From Chloroflexota bacterium (lineage in GTDB: Bacteria > Chloroflexota > Dehalococcoidia > Tepidiformales > Tepidiformaceae): DNA of 25,723 bases. Position 1 is the stretch's first letter. Each line of letters opens with the position of its first letter. Below, in pieces: positions 6,049 through 14,949 of the stretch. Both the position numbers and the translations under genes were made by a program. The notes under the pieces were generated by a model. That model was not told the DNA's origin, ran no database searches, and saw nothing but the letters and a program-made list of their open reading frames with translations. The stretch lies in contig CAUJEQ010000253.1 of assembly GCA_963169135.1 (NCBI GenBank), positions 1 through 25,723 on the forward strand, read 5' to 3'.

Positions 6049-7973
6049 CGGTCCACGTTTTCCATGAAGTACTGGAGGATCTTCGCGGCCACGGGAGCTG
6101 CTTTGTCACCGCCGACGCCGATGTCGAAATAGACCGTTACCACCACTTCCGGGTCCTCGTACGGCGCGAACCCGGTGAACCACGCGTGCTGAGACTTCGA
6201 CCCGTCCTTCTTGAAGAACTCGGCCGTGCCCGTCTTCCCCGCAACGGAGGCCGCCGAAATTGCCCCCCGGGCGCCCGCGCCATATTGCACGGATCCAAGC
6301 ATCCCCTCGCGGATGACCTGTATGTACTCCTCCGAGACTCCCACTTCTTCTAACTTCGGGGTGATGGTCCGGACCGTCGTCCCATCAGGCTCAACTACCC
6401 GGTTCACGATGTGCGGCGTCACAAGCTTGCCGCCGTTGGCCACAGCAGCCGTCATCCGCGCGATTTGCAGCGGTGTCGCCAGCACGTCTCCCTGTCCGAT
6501 CGCCATGTTGTACGTGTCGCCCAGGAACCATTCGTTTTCGCCCGGGTTGAAGCCTTCGCCGACATAGGTCCGGCGCTTCCAGCCCGGGTCGGGGACGCGC
6601 CCGGGATCCTCGCCGTAAAGGTCGATGCCCGTAACCTGCCCGAACCCAAAGCGCCGTGCCCAGCTTGCCAGGATCGTGGCCGAGGTCTCCACGTCCTTCC
6701 CCAGCCCGCGTACTCGCTCGAGGTCGCCGCCGGCCGTCAGCCACATGAAGATGTTCGATGACCAGGCGATACCGGTCCGCACGTCCATCATCTGGTCGTG
6801 GCAGCGCCAGTCCGGGTACTCGTACAGGATGTCGTTTTCGCCCTTCACTTCCAGCCGGCAGCCGATGTAGTAGCTCGTGCTGGGGGTGATGCTTCCCTCC
6901 ATCAGTCCGGCGGCAGACGTCACCAGCTTGAAGGTCGACCCGGGCGCCGCCGGCGACAGCGCCTTGTTCAGGAAGGGGTAGGTGTTGTTGTCGGTCGACA
7001 GCGCTTCCAGTTCCGCCGCCCGGTTCCGCGAGTCGGCGAAGATGTTGTTGTCGTACGTCGGGATCGAGACCAGCGAGTACACCTCACCCGTGTTCGGGTT
7101 CATCACCACGGCCGAGGCAATGGTGGCTGGCCCCCAGATCCCGGTCGTATCCGCCATCGAGTCCTGGAGCAGTTCCGCCACGTACTGCTGGAGCTCCATA
7201 TCGATGGCGAGCTCCAGGGTGTTCCCCGGCACCGGGTCCTTTGTCCCTACCTGGGTGATCAGCCTGCCCTGCGCGTCCTGCTCGGCGGCGTTGTAGCCGA
7301 TCTGTCCGCGCAGGTCGTCCTCGTAGCGCGCCTCGATGCCGTCCTTGCCAACCGGCTCGTCGAGCTGGTATCCCGCTTCACCCAGTACCTGGGCTTCCTC
7401 GGCCGTCTGCGGTCCGATGTACCCCAGGATGTGCGAGAACTCCGGTCCAGCCACGTAGTTCCGCCCCGGCGTGATCGCCAGGGTCACGCCCCGCATGTCG
7501 ACCGACGCCTCTTCGAGGGCCAGGGCCTGGTCCTTCGAGAGGTTCGTCGCGATGGTGATGTCGATGTACCCGCGCCCCGCTGCCTCGGCCTCGTCCACCC
7601 GAGCCTGCACCTCCAGCGGCGAGACGCCCACCAGGTCCTGCAATTTGAGGTAGATCCGGTAACGCGCGTCCTTCGACTCGGGCAGCACCTCCGGCAGGAT
7701 CTTGGCCGAATACACCCCCACGTTCTGGACCAGCGGTTCGCCGTTCCGGTCGAGAATGAGCCCCCGGGTCGGCAGGATGTTCTTCTGGATGATGTGGTTT
7801 TCTTCGGACCGCCGCGCGAACTCCGCCCCGTTGATAATCTGCATGTCGACCAGGCGGATCGCGAGCACCGCGAACATCCCGATCACGGCCAGGCGCAACA
7901 CCGCGAGGTTCCCGTGAGGACGGTTGCGGCTCGGTCCGCCGGGTGCTCGGAATCCCTCGTCGAGGATGCTCAT
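6045..7973 (-). CDS. mrdA: penicillin-binding protein 2 (elongation-specific transpeptidase)
   Basis: Class B PBP that cross-links peptidoglycan during cell elongation; the partner of RodA. It has 642 residues with one N-terminal membrane anchor (about 26-46), a pedestal/dimerisation domain to about 250, and a transpeptidase domain. The three active-site motifs are present: S346-T-F-K349 (nucleophile Ser346), S405-S-N407, and KTGT 580-583. The start ATG at 7973 lies three bases after the mreD stop, and the stop overlaps the rodA start by four bases. It acts on the outer face of the membrane. The order mreD-mrdA-rodA is the classical one, which supports PBP2 rather than the division-specific PBP3/FtsI. 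Confidence 0.96.
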   Translation of the reverse strand: MSILDEGFRAPGGPSRNRPHGNLAVLRLAVIGMFAVLAIRLVDMQIINGAEFARRSEENHIIQKNILPTRGLILDRNGEPLVQNVGVYSAKILPEVLPESKDARYRIYLKLQDLVGVSPLEVQARVDEAEAAGRGYIDITIATNLSKDQALALEEASVDMRGVTLAITPGRNYVAGPEFSHILGYIGPQTAEEAQVLGEAGYQLDEPVGKDGIEARYEDDLRGQIGYNAAEQDAQGRLITQVGTKDPVPGNTLELAIDMELQQYVAELLQDSMADTTGIWGPATIASAVVMNPNTGEVYSLVSIPTYDNNIFADSRNRAAELEALSTDNNTYPFLNKALSPAAPGSTFKLVTSAAGLMEGSITPSTSYYIGCRLEVKGENDILYEYPDWRCHDQMMDVRTGIAWSSNIFMWLTAGGDLERVRGLGKDVETSATILASWARRFGFGQVTGIDLYGEDPGRVPDPGWKRRTYVGEGFNPGENEWFLGDTYNMAIGQGDVLATPLQIARMTAAVANGGKLVTPHIVNRVVEPDGTTVRTITPKLEEVGVSEEYIQVIREGMLGSVQYGAGARGAISAASVAGKTGTAEFFKKDGSKSQHAWFTGFAPYEDPEVVVTVYFDIGVGGDKAAPVAAKILQYFMENVDR

Positions 7974-7976
7974 CGG

Positions 7977-8492
7977 CTAGTAATACCTGCTCCGCTGCAG
8001 TGTCATGCCTCGCCCGCTCCGTCCTGCGAGTCGTATTGGAATGTAAACCACCGTCAGTAACACCGCGTCAAGAAGCAATCCCGGTACCAGCACGTCCGAT
8101 ACCAGCAGCGAAAACGCCGGCGTGGCGCCGCCTGCCATCGCCCCGACCGCGAGCAGCGTGCGGAGCCACACACCGGTCACCACCATCATCGCGAGCGTCC
8201 GGACGTAGTGGTTCAGCGGCACCGACGACTCTTCCAGGGCGAAGCCCAGGGGCAGCAACGGCAGGTAGGCAAGCAACAGGATTCCCGGCGAGCGGTCCGA
8301 GAGAAACGCCAGAGCGACCGCGACCAGTGGCGTGACCACCATCACCGGCGTCGGGCTGATGAACGCCGCCAGCAGCACCAACCCCAGCAGCACGAGTTCG
8401 GGCACCGAACCCGCGACCGGGAACAGCGGCGCGACGGTGACCTGCGCGATCGCCGCCAGCAACATGGCAACCCCGATGGCGGTGCCCTTCAT
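7977..8492 (-). CDS. mreD: rod-shape determining membrane protein MreD
   Basis: MreD is an integral membrane component linking MreB/MreC to the peptidoglycan synthases. The sequence itself is weakly conserved. The call rests on length (171 residues), about five hydrophobic segments (for example AIGVAMLLAAIAQVTVAPLF and VPELVLLGLVLLAAF), and its place between mreC and mrdA. Its ATG at 8492 shares one base with the mreC stop (TGATG), suggesting coupled translation. Confidence 0.88.
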   Translation of the reverse strand: MKGTAIGVAMLLAAIAQVTVAPLFPVAGSVPELVLLGLVLLAAFISPTPVMVVTPLVAVALAFLSDRSPGILLLAYLPLLPLGFALEESSVPLNHYVRTLAMMVVTGVWLRTLLAVGAMAGGATPAFSLLVSDVLVPGLLLDAVLLTVVYIPIRLAGRSGRGMTLQRSRYY

Positions 8493-9319
8493 CAGTCCTC
8501 CAGAATCAGCCGCTCAGGGATGAAGCTGATGTTCACGAGCACCGTCGTGGCCGTGCCAAGCCGGACCAACGGTTGGATCGTCACCTTCTTGTACAGGTCC
8601 TGGCTCGTGCCAGAGACCTCGCTCACGATGCCGATGGGGATCCCCTTCGGGTAGTTGCCACCCAATCCCGCTGTCACCACCGCGTCGCCGACCTTGATGT
8701 CGCCCTGGGCCAGTTCGAGGATCAGTCCCCGGTCCGGCGTCCCCTTCACGATGCCGTCCGCCCCCGTCCCGGCCACCTCCGCCCGCACCTTGCTGCGCGT
8801 GTCGGTGATCAGTCGAACGAACGAGGTTTCACTCGTCACCTTCGTCACCGTGCCCATCAGCGAACCCTGGGACGAGAGCACCACCATCCCGACCTGGATT
8901 CCCGCCGAAGACCCCCGGTCGATACTTACCTCTTGCTGGAACGGCGTGCTCGCGCGGTGCACGATGTTCGCGACGACCCGCGTCTCGTCGGCGCCGCCTT
9001 CCGTGATCTGCAGCAGGCTCTCCAACTCCTTCACGCGTTGGGCGTCTTGCTGCAGCCCCGCGATCTGGTTACGAAGGTCCTCGTTCTCCAGCCGGAGCCG
9101 GTCGTTCTCGTCCTGCAGCGTCCCCAGTTCGTCGAAGTCCGAAAGGACCGAGGCCACGGGCCGGAAGACCGCGGTCAGCACGTTCTCCACCGGAGCTGTG
9201 GCTCGCAGGAACAGTCCCTGGAACGGGTCCAGCAGGCCGGTCTGCCCCATGATCGCCAGCAGGAACGCCAGGCCGATCATCGAAGCCACCCACCATGAGT
9301 ACCGGGAAAACATCAGCAT
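8492..9319 (-). CDS. mreC: rod-shape determining protein MreC
   Basis: MreC is a bitopic membrane protein that scaffolds the elongasome in the periplasm or cell-wall zone. Of its 275 residues, about 7-27 form a transmembrane helix. An extended coiled coil follows at about 60-95 (LQDENDRLRLENEDLRNQI), then two beta-barrel-type domains carrying ANIVHRASTPFQQEVSIDRG and VVTAGLGGNYPKGIPIG, which are typical of the family. The ATG at 9319 is used; a second in-frame ATG two codons later (9313) is an alternative. It lies 27 bases after the mreB stop in the same operon. Confidence 0.95.
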   Translation of the reverse strand: MLMFSRYSWWVASMIGLAFLLAIMGQTGLLDPFQGLFLRATAPVENVLTAVFRPVASVLSDFDELGTLQDENDRLRLENEDLRNQIAGLQQDAQRVKELESLLQITEGGADETRVVANIVHRASTPFQQEVSIDRGSSAGIQVGMVVLSSQGSLMGTVTKVTSETSFVRLITDTRSKVRAEVAGTGADGIVKGTPDRGLILELAQGDIKVGDAVVTAGLGGNYPKGIPIGIVSEVSGTSQDLYKKVTIQPLVRLGTATTVLVNISFIPERLILED

Positions 9320-9346
9320 GGGATCACCAGCGGGCGCGCTTCGATG

Positions 9347-10408
9347 CTACCGTCCGGGCCTGCGCGAGGCCAACTGCGATTGGACTTTGGTCAACAGCGC
9401 GGCTTCCTCCAATACCTCGCCCGCCCCTCGGACCACGCAGAGCAACGGATCTTCCGCCACGTAAACCGGGAATCGCGTCTCCTGGCTCAGCCGCCGGTCC
9501 AGCCCACGGAGCATCGCGCCGCCACCAGCCAGGGCGATGCCATGCGCCATCAGGTCGCTCACCAGCTCTGGCGGCGTGACTTCGATCGATGAACGCACGG
9601 CTTCAACGATTGCGCTGATCGAACCCGCCAGCGCGTCGCGGATTTCGACCGTGCTCACTTCGACCGACTTCGGCAGCCCCGTCGCCAGGTCGCGACCCCG
9701 GATGTCGATGGTTTCCTCCGGCTCGAGAGGCGCCGCTGAACCGGCCATCTTCTTGATCTCCTCGGCCGTCCGTTCGCCGATCAAAAGGTTATGCACCTGC
9801 CTCGCGTAAGCGATGATGTCCTGGTCCATCTCGTCTCCGGCTACGCGCACGGACGTGCTCACCACCATGCCACCGAGCGAGATGACCGCTACCTCGGTCG
9901 TGCCACCGCCGATGTCGACGATCATGCAACCAGCGGCCTCCATCACCGGGAGCCCGGCGCCGATCGCGGCCGCCATTGGCTCCTCGATCAGGTAACAGCT
10001 CCGCGCTCCCGCGTTGAGGGCCGCGTCGTGCACCGCCCGCTTCTCCACCTCCGTCACCCCGCTCGGAATGCCGACCACCACCCGCGGCTGCGCAAGGAAG
10101 CTGCGGTCGTGCACTGCCCGGATGAAGTAGCTCAGCATCTTCTCAGTCACTTCGAAATCCGAGATGACCCCGTCCCGCAGGGGCCGCACCGCCACGATGT
10201 TAGCGGGCGTCCGTCCCACCATGCGCTTTGCCTCGGCGCCGATTGCCAGGATCTTTTTGGTCGTCCGGTCGATCGCCACCACCGACGGCTCGTCGATCAC
10301 GATACCGCGCCCTTTGACCATCACAAGGGTGTTCGCCGTGCCGAGGTCGATCGCAATGTCGTGCGAAAGAAAACCAAAGAGGCTACTGAGGGGATTGAAG
10401 AAGGCCAA
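9347..10408 (-). CDS. mreB: rod-shape determining actin homologue MreB
   Basis: MreB forms membrane-associated actin-like filaments that direct lateral wall synthesis. It has 353 residues. The ATP-binding phosphate-1 loop IDLGTANTLV is near 21-30, phosphate-2 appears as MIVDIGGGTTEVAVIS near 165-180, and the adenosine loop as GIALAGGGAMLRGLD near 303-317. The start is TTG at 10408. No ATG or GTG in frame fits better, and the hydrophobic N-terminus (FFNPLSSLFGFL) suits membrane association. It is the first gene of the leftward mreBCD-mrdA-rodA operon, with a TATAAT box about 57 bases upstream. Confidence 0.96.
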   Translation of the reverse strand: MAFFNPLSSLFGFLSHDIAIDLGTANTLVMVKGRGIVIDEPSVVAIDRTTKKILAIGAEAKRMVGRTPANIVAVRPLRDGVISDFEVTEKMLSYFIRAVHDRSFLAQPRVVVGIPSGVTEVEKRAVHDAALNAGARSCYLIEEPMAAAIGAGLPVMEAAGCMIVDIGGGTTEVAVISLGGMVVSTSVRVAGDEMDQDIIAYARQVHNLLIGERTAEEIKKMAGSAAPLEPEETIDIRGRDLATGLPKSVEVSTVEIRDALAGSISAIVEAVRSSIEVTPPELVSDLMAHGIALAGGGAMLRGLDRRLSQETRFPVYVAEDPLLCVVRGAGEVLEEAALLTKVQSQLASRRPGR

Positions 10409-10465
10409 AGAATGCGACCTGTCGTTGGTCCGAGCCGCGAAAAGCCGCGGAGATGTAGCGTGTTC

Positions 10466-10494
10466 ATTATACGCGCCATAACCCCCCGCGCGAA
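10466..10494 (-). promoter_or_regulatory. candidate promoter of the mreB operon
   Basis: Read on the minus strand, a perfect TATAAT occupies 10471-10466. TTCGCG (3 of 6 to TTGACA) lies 17 bases before it at 10494-10489. Transcription would start near 10459, leaving a leader of about 50 bases before the TTG start of mreB. Confidence 0.5.
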
Positions 10495-10505
10495 TCCCTG
10501 AAAAT

Positions 10506-10545
10506 TAGCGCTTCAGAAATGCATTGAACCTTTCCCTAAGCGCTA
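10506..10545 (-). terminator. possible intrinsic terminator of ligA
   Basis: On the minus strand TAGCGCTT (10545-10538) and AAGCGCTA (10513-10506) form an 8-bp perfect stem with a 24-base loop, followed by ATTTTC. The first arm overlaps the ligA stop codon. The long loop and short T run make it a weak candidate, but it is the only such structure between ligA and the mreB promoter. Confidence 0.4.
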
Positions 10546-12620
10546 GAGGGAGGCTCCACAGACTCCTCCCCGCCCGCGACCAGCCTGCGAAACGCCTCCT
10601 CGTCCAGGACTCGCGTACCAAGCTGCTGCGCTTTCACCAGCTTCGAGCCGGCGTCCGCGCCGACCACCAGGAAGCTCGTCCCCTTCGTCACCGCGTTTCC
10701 CACCTTCCCCCCACCCGCCCGGATCAGCTCTTCCGCTTCCCCGCGGGACATCGTCTCGAGGCGCCCCGTCACCACGACGGTCAATCCCTCCAGCGGCCCG
10801 CCGTTCGCCGAAACAGCCCGGGCCTGTGTGGGGTTCACCCCGTGTTCCACGAGCCGCCGCACGATGTCGCGGTTCTCCGGGCGCTGTGCCCAGCCGGCGA
10901 TGCTCGCAGCCACTACCGGCCCGATGCCCCCGATCTCCTGGAGCTTCTCGGCATCGACCTGGAGCAGCGCTTCAAGGCTCCCAAGGTGCTCCGCCAGCAG
11001 CCGCGCGGTCTCGAATCCGACGTGCCGGATGCCCAGTGCGAAGAGCACGTTCGGTAGCGGCCGCTGCTTGCTCGCTTCGATGCCCCGGATCAGGTTCGCC
11101 GCACCCTTCTCCTTGATGCCAGGCAGCGCCATCAGATTGTCCGCCGTCAGGTCGTAGATAGCCGCGACATCCGTCGCCAGCCCGGCATCGAACAGTGTGT
11201 ACGCCATTCGCTCGCCCAGGCCTTCGATGTCCATCGCCCCCCGGCTCACGAAGTGCTCGATCATCCGGATCTGCTGCGCCGGACAGCTTCCATTGGGACA
11301 GTAGTAGGCGGCCTCGCTCTCTTCCCGAGAGACCGCTGTGCCGCACGCCGGACACTCCGCCGGCATCGACCATTCCCGCTCCTCGCCGGTCCGCAGGCTC
11401 AGCACGGGGCCGACCACCTGCGGGATCACTTCACCAGCCCGCTGCACGATCACCGTGTCGCCCTCGCGGATGTCCTTCCGCCGGATGTCTCCCTCGTTGT
11501 GCAGGGTCGCCATTGAGACGGTCGCGCCACCGACCACGACCGGTTCGAGCACCGCGAACGGCGTCAGCACACCGGTCCGGCCAACGTTGACCTCGATCTT
11601 GCGCAGCCGTGTGGTCCGTTGTTGCGGCGGGAACTTGAACGCGGTCGCCCACCGGGGTTCGCGGCCGACATACCCAAGGCGGTCCCACTCTCGCGTGTCG
11701 TCGAGCTTCAGTACCACGCCGTCGATGTCGTAATCCAGGCGTTCCCGCTGCTGTCCCCACCAGTCGATCCGCTTATGAACATCCTCCAGGCCCGGATGGA
11801 GCCGCATCTCCGGGTTCACCGCGAAGCCCATTGCCGCCAGCCACTGGAGCGTCTCGTGGTGGCTGTCCGGCCGGGGGCCATCGCACCACCCGAGCTGGTA
11901 GATGTACATCGCCAGGGGCCGCCCGGCAGTAACCGACGGGTCCTTCTGCCGAACCGACCCCGCCGCGGCGTTGCGAGGGTTCGCGTAGAGAGGCAGCGGC
12001 CTTCTCCCCTGCCGGTCACGTTCGATGTTCTGTTCCCCGATGCCCGCGTTCATCAGCTCGAAGCCGCTCTTGCTCATGTACACCTCGCCGCGCACTTCGA
12101 ACTGCTCCGGGACCTCGCCCGTTAGCGTCTTTGGGATTGTGGTGATGGTGCGCAGGTTCTCCGTCACGTTCTCGCCCCGGAACCCATCTCCCCGCGTGGC
12201 GCCCTGCACGAACCGTCCCTTCTCGTAGACGAGCGCAATCGCCAGCCCGTCGATCTTGGGTTCAGTCGTTATCTGAAAAGCGTCCGAACCTACGCGTTCG
12301 GCCGCCCGCCGGTGCCAGGCCTGCAACTCCGCCTCGGTGAAGCAGTTGGAGAGGCTCAACAGCGGCACCCGGTGTTCCACCACGTCGAAGGTCGTCAGTG
12401 GAGCCGCCCCGGTCCGCTGGGTCGGCGAATCCGGCGTGATGAGCTCCGGGAACCGCCCCTCGATTGCCCGCAGCTCGTTCATCAACTCGTCGTACACCGG
12501 GTCGGGAATCTCCGGCCGGTCCAATTCGTAGTACAGACGGTTGTGATAGTTGATCACTGAGCGCAGTTCCTCGCTCCGGAGGCGCGCTTCGTACTGAGTC
12601 ATGGCTGAGACATCGGCCAT
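10536..12620 (-). CDS. ligA: NAD-dependent DNA ligase LigA
   Basis: LigA seals nicks in duplex DNA during replication and repair, using NAD+ as adenylate donor. It has 694 residues. In order: Ia domain (YHNRLYYELDRPEIPDPVYDEL near 25-46), adenylation domain with the nucleophile Lys122 in EPKIDG, OB fold (GRTGVLTPFAVLEPVVVGG), Cys4 zinc finger (CPACGTAV...YYCPNGSC), helix-hairpin-helix region (near GIKEKGAANLIRGI and LQEIGGIGPVVAASI), and a C-terminal BRCT domain (LTVVVTGRLETMSRGEAEE). The ATG at 12620 is favoured over a later Met because TATACT lies exactly six bases before it. It is divergent from the histidine cluster. Confidence 0.97.
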   Translation of the reverse strand: MADVSAMTQYEARLRSEELRSVINYHNRLYYELDRPEIPDPVYDELMNELRAIEGRFPELITPDSPTQRTGAAPLTTFDVVEHRVPLLSLSNCFTEAELQAWHRRAAERVGSDAFQITTEPKIDGLAIALVYEKGRFVQGATRGDGFRGENVTENLRTITTIPKTLTGEVPEQFEVRGEVYMSKSGFELMNAGIGEQNIERDRQGRRPLPLYANPRNAAAGSVRQKDPSVTAGRPLAMYIYQLGWCDGPRPDSHHETLQWLAAMGFAVNPEMRLHPGLEDVHKRIDWWGQQRERLDYDIDGVVLKLDDTREWDRLGYVGREPRWATAFKFPPQQRTTRLRKIEVNVGRTGVLTPFAVLEPVVVGGATVSMATLHNEGDIRRKDIREGDTVIVQRAGEVIPQVVGPVLSLRTGEEREWSMPAECPACGTAVSREESEAAYYCPNGSCPAQQIRMIEHFVSRGAMDIEGLGERMAYTLFDAGLATDVAAIYDLTADNLMALPGIKEKGAANLIRGIEASKQRPLPNVLFALGIRHVGFETARLLAEHLGSLEALLQVDAEKLQEIGGIGPVVAASIAGWAQRPENRDIVRRLVEHGVNPTQARAVSANGGPLEGLTVVVTGRLETMSRGEAEELIRAGGGKVGNAVTKGTSFLVVGADAGSKLVKAQQLGTRVLDEEAFRRLVAGGEESVEPPSSA

Positions 12621-12626
12621 CCGGAG

Positions 12627-12632
12627 AGTATA
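12627..12632 (-). promoter_or_regulatory. -10 box of ligA (leaderless layout)
   Basis: On the minus strand TATACT (12632-12627, 5 of 6 to TATAAT) ends six bases before the ligA ATG. There is no Shine-Dalgarno, so the mRNA would begin at or next to the start codon. No clear -35. Confidence 0.55.
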
Positions 12633-12679
12633 CGGTCGCTGCCGGTCCCAGACCTCCCGGATCGGGCACGCGCGCGTGC

Positions 12680-12685
12680 TACACT
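12680..12685 (+). promoter_or_regulatory. -10 box of the his cluster
   Basis: TACACT (4 of 6 to TATAAT) at 12680-12685 ends nine bases before the hisH ATG. This predicts a leader of only a few bases. It faces the ligA promoter within a 74-bp divergent interval. No -35 was recognised. Confidence 0.45.
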
Positions 12686-12694
12686 CAGACTCCT

Positions 12695-13360
12695 ATGGCC
12701 TCCAACCCGGTAATCGTCGTCGACTACGATGCGGGCAACCTCCGCAGCGTCGCCCGCGCCCTCGAACACGTTGGTGCGGCGCCCGTTGTGTCGGCCGACC
12801 CTGCCGACATCGACGCCGCGGGGGCCATTGTCCTTCCGGGCGTCGGCGCCGCCGAGGACACCATGTTCAAGCTCCGCGAGCGCAACCTGGTCGAACCGCT
12901 GACCGAATACATCGCTTCCGGGCGGCCCTTCCTGGGCGTGTGCATGGGCCTCCACGCGCTGCTCGCGCGCTCGGACGAAGGCGGCGGCCAGGACTGCCTC
13001 GGCATCCTCCCGGGGGAGGCGCGCCGCTTCATCCCGCTACCCGGGATCAAGGTCCCCCATATGGGCTGGAACACCGTCGAATGGCTGCGCGAACACCCGG
13101 TGACCGAGGGCATCCCCTCCGGCAGCTACTTCTACTTCGTCCACAGTTACTACCCCACCGTGTCCGACCCGGCGCTTGCCCTTGGCGAGACTGAGTACGC
13201 GGTGACCTTCCCGAGCGTGCTCGCGAGTGGCTACCTTGTGGCCACCCAGTTTCATCCGGAGAAGTCCAGCCACCACGGGCTCCGGCTTTACGAAAACTTC
13301 GTCCGCTGGGCGCGCTCCGGCGAGCCTGTACCTGCCACCTCCGCTGCCGCAGCGCGATGA
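12695..13360 (+). CDS. hisH: imidazole glycerol phosphate synthase, glutaminase subunit HisH
   Basis: HisH is a class I glutamine amidotransferase. It hydrolyses glutamine and channels ammonia to HisF to make imidazole glycerol phosphate and AICAR in histidine synthesis. It has 221 residues. The catalytic triad is visible: Cys83 in GVCMGLHALL, His187 and Glu189 in QFHPEKSS. The oxyanion-region LPGVGAAEDTM is near 48-58. The ATG at 12695 follows a -10-like TACACT by nine bases. Its stop overlaps the hisA start as ATGA. The last ~12 residues (PVPATSAAAAR) are a short extra tail. Confidence 0.97.
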   Translation: MASNPVIVVDYDAGNLRSVARALEHVGAAPVVSADPADIDAAGAIVLPGVGAAEDTMFKLRERNLVEPLTEYIASGRPFLGVCMGLHALLARSDEGGGQDCLGILPGEARRFIPLPGIKVPHMGWNTVEWLREHPVTEGIPSGSYFYFVHSYYPTVSDPALALGETEYAVTFPSVLASGYLVATQFHPEKSSHHGLRLYENFVRWARSGEPVPATSAAAAR

Positions 13361-14082
13361 CCTTCGAAGTCATCCCCGCGATCGATCTGCGCGGCGGGCG
13401 CTGCGTGCGTCTCCTTCAGGGCGACTACGATCGCGAGACGGCCTACTCCGATGACCCCATCGCCGTCGCCCAGCGTTGGGCCGCCCTCGGTGCCCCCCGC
13501 CTCCATGTGGTCGATCTCGACGGCGCGAAGGAGGGTGCCTCCCGGAACCAGGAGGTGATGGCGGCGATCTGCCGGGCGGTCGACATCCCGGTCGAGGTAT
13601 CCGGCGGCATTCGCTCCATCGGCGCGATGGCGGCGGCGCTCGCCTACGGAGCCACGCGCGTCCAGCTCGGGAGTATCGCCATCAAGGACCCGGCGCTCAC
13701 CCGCCAGGCGATCGCCCGCTTTGGCGAGGCCATCGTCGTCTCCATAGATGCGAAGGACGGGGAGGTCCGTACCGATGGGTGGCTACAGGGTAGTAACGTT
13801 CGAGCTATCGACCTCGCCGGCGAACTTGCCGCTGCTGGCGTGCCCCGGCTCATGTTCACGGACATCGGCCGCGACGGCATGCTCACCGAACCGAATTTCG
13901 ACGCGTATTGCGAGCTGCTCGCCGCCGTCACCTGCCCGGTGGTTGCCTCAGGCGGCGTCTCAAAGGTGGAGCACCTGGTCCGCCTCGCCGGGATTGGCTG
14001 CGAAGGCGCCATTGTAGGCAAGTCTCTGTACGAGTCTGCATTCACCCTCCCAGAAGCACTCCAGGCTGTGGCTACACAGTAG
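13357..14082 (+). CDS. hisA: phosphoribosylformimino-5-aminoimidazole carboxamide ribotide isomerase HisA
   Basis: HisA performs the Amadori isomerisation of ProFAR to PRFAR, the substrate of HisF-HisH. It is a (beta-alpha)8 barrel of 241 residues. Catalytic Asp10 is in IPAIDLRGG and Asp131 in VSIDAKDG. The phosphate-binding loops are VSGGIRS (81-87) and VASGGVSK. GWLQGS (141-146) is the usual family segment. It overlaps hisH by four bases (ATGA), so the two are translationally coupled. It is separated from hisF by 50 bases that may hold a further promoter. Confidence 0.97.
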   Translation: MTFEVIPAIDLRGGRCVRLLQGDYDRETAYSDDPIAVAQRWAALGAPRLHVVDLDGAKEGASRNQEVMAAICRAVDIPVEVSGGIRSIGAMAAALAYGATRVQLGSIAIKDPALTRQAIARFGEAIVVSIDAKDGEVRTDGWLQGSNVRAIDLAGELAAAGVPRLMFTDIGRDGMLTEPNFDAYCELLAAVTCPVVASGGVSKVEHLVRLAGIGCEGAIVGKSLYESAFTLPEALQAVATQ

Positions 14083-14097
14083 CTACATCTTCGGAGA

Positions 14098-14126
14098 TCG
14101 ACATTCGGCGACCCAGACTCGACAAT
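14098..14126 (+). promoter_or_regulatory. candidate internal promoter before hisF
   Basis: TCGACA (14098-14103, 5 of 6 to TTGACA), then 17 bases, then GACAAT (14121-14126, 4 of 6 to TATAAT), then exactly six bases to the hisF GTG at 14133. The spacing matches the layout seen at radA, ligA and the ferritin-like/VIT gene, which supports both the promoter and the GTG start. Confidence 0.45.
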
Positions 14127-14132
14127 CGATGC

Positions 14133-14915
14133 GTGCTCACGCGCCGCATCATCCCCTGCTTCGATGTCGACCGCGGCCGCGTGGTCAAGGGCGTCTCTTT
14201 CGTCGAACTGAGGGACGCCGGTGATCCGGTCGAACTTGCCAAACTTTATGAGGCCGAGGGCGCTGACGAGCTCGTCTTTCTCGACATCACAGCCTCCGCC
14301 GATGACCGCGCGACGACCTACGACATGGTCGCAGCAACTGCCGACCAGGTCTTCATCCCGTTCACCGTGGGAGGCGGCATTCGCAGCCCGGTCGATATGA
14401 AGGTGATGCTCGAACTCGGCGCCGAGAAGGTCAGCATCAACACGGCCGCCATCCAGAACCCGGACCTCATCAATGAAGGCGCTTACCGCTTCGGCAGCCA
14501 GTGTATTGTCGTTGCCATCGATGCCCGCCGCATCCCCGAGGAACCCGGCCGCTGGGAGGTCTTCACACACGGAGGACGCAACCCGACCGGCCTCGACGCC
14601 CTCGAGTGGGCCGTCGAGGCCGTCTCCCGCGGCGCCGGGGAGCTGCTCGTCACGAGCATGGACACCGACGGCCACCAGAAGGGCTACGACAACGCCATGC
14701 TCCGCGCGATCAGCGACGCAGTCACCGTGCCGGTTATCGCTTCCGGCGGCGCCGGAGGCCCTCAGCATATGGCCGAAGCGCTCACCGCCGGCGGCGCCGA
14801 CGCCGTCCTCGCCGCGAGCATCTTCCACTTCGGCACCTACAAGATCACCGAGGTGAAGTCCTACCTCGCCGGGAAGGGCATCCCGATCCGCCCCGTCGAG
14901 GCAATGAACGACTGA
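14133..14915 (+). CDS. hisF: imidazole glycerol phosphate synthase, cyclase subunit HisF
   Basis: HisF cyclises PRFAR with ammonia from HisH to give imidazole glycerol phosphate and AICAR. It is a (beta-alpha)8 barrel of 260 residues. The catalytic aspartates are at the standard positions: Asp11 in IPCFDVDRGRVVKG and Asp130 in VVAIDARR. The phosphate loops are VGGGIRS (79-85) and ASGGAGG. The frame is open far upstream of the GTG, but the GTG at 14133 is chosen because it gives the classical N-terminus (MLTRRIIPCFDVD). It also has a promoter-like sequence with a six-base gap before it. Confidence 0.97.
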   Translation: MLTRRIIPCFDVDRGRVVKGVSFVELRDAGDPVELAKLYEAEGADELVFLDITASADDRATTYDMVAATADQVFIPFTVGGGIRSPVDMKVMLELGAEKVSINTAAIQNPDLINEGAYRFGSQCIVVAIDARRIPEEPGRWEVFTHGGRNPTGLDALEWAVEAVSRGAGELLVTSMDTDGHQKGYDNAMLRAISDAVTVPVIASGGAGGPQHMAEALTAGGADAVLAASIFHFGTYKITEVKSYLAGKGIPIRPVEAMND

Positions 14916-14917
14916 CC

Positions 14918-14933
14918 CCCGCCTCCGGGCGGG
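14918..14933 (+). other. GC-rich hairpin between hisF and hisI
   Basis: CCCGCC (14918-14923) pairs with GGCGGG (14928-14933) across the loop TCCG, starting two bases after the hisF stop. There is no T run, so it is not a normal terminator. It could protect the upstream mRNA or modulate expression of hisI, whose GAGG ribosome site is at 14938-14941. Confidence 0.35.
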
Positions 14934-14949
14934 CAGCGAGGCCAATTCC

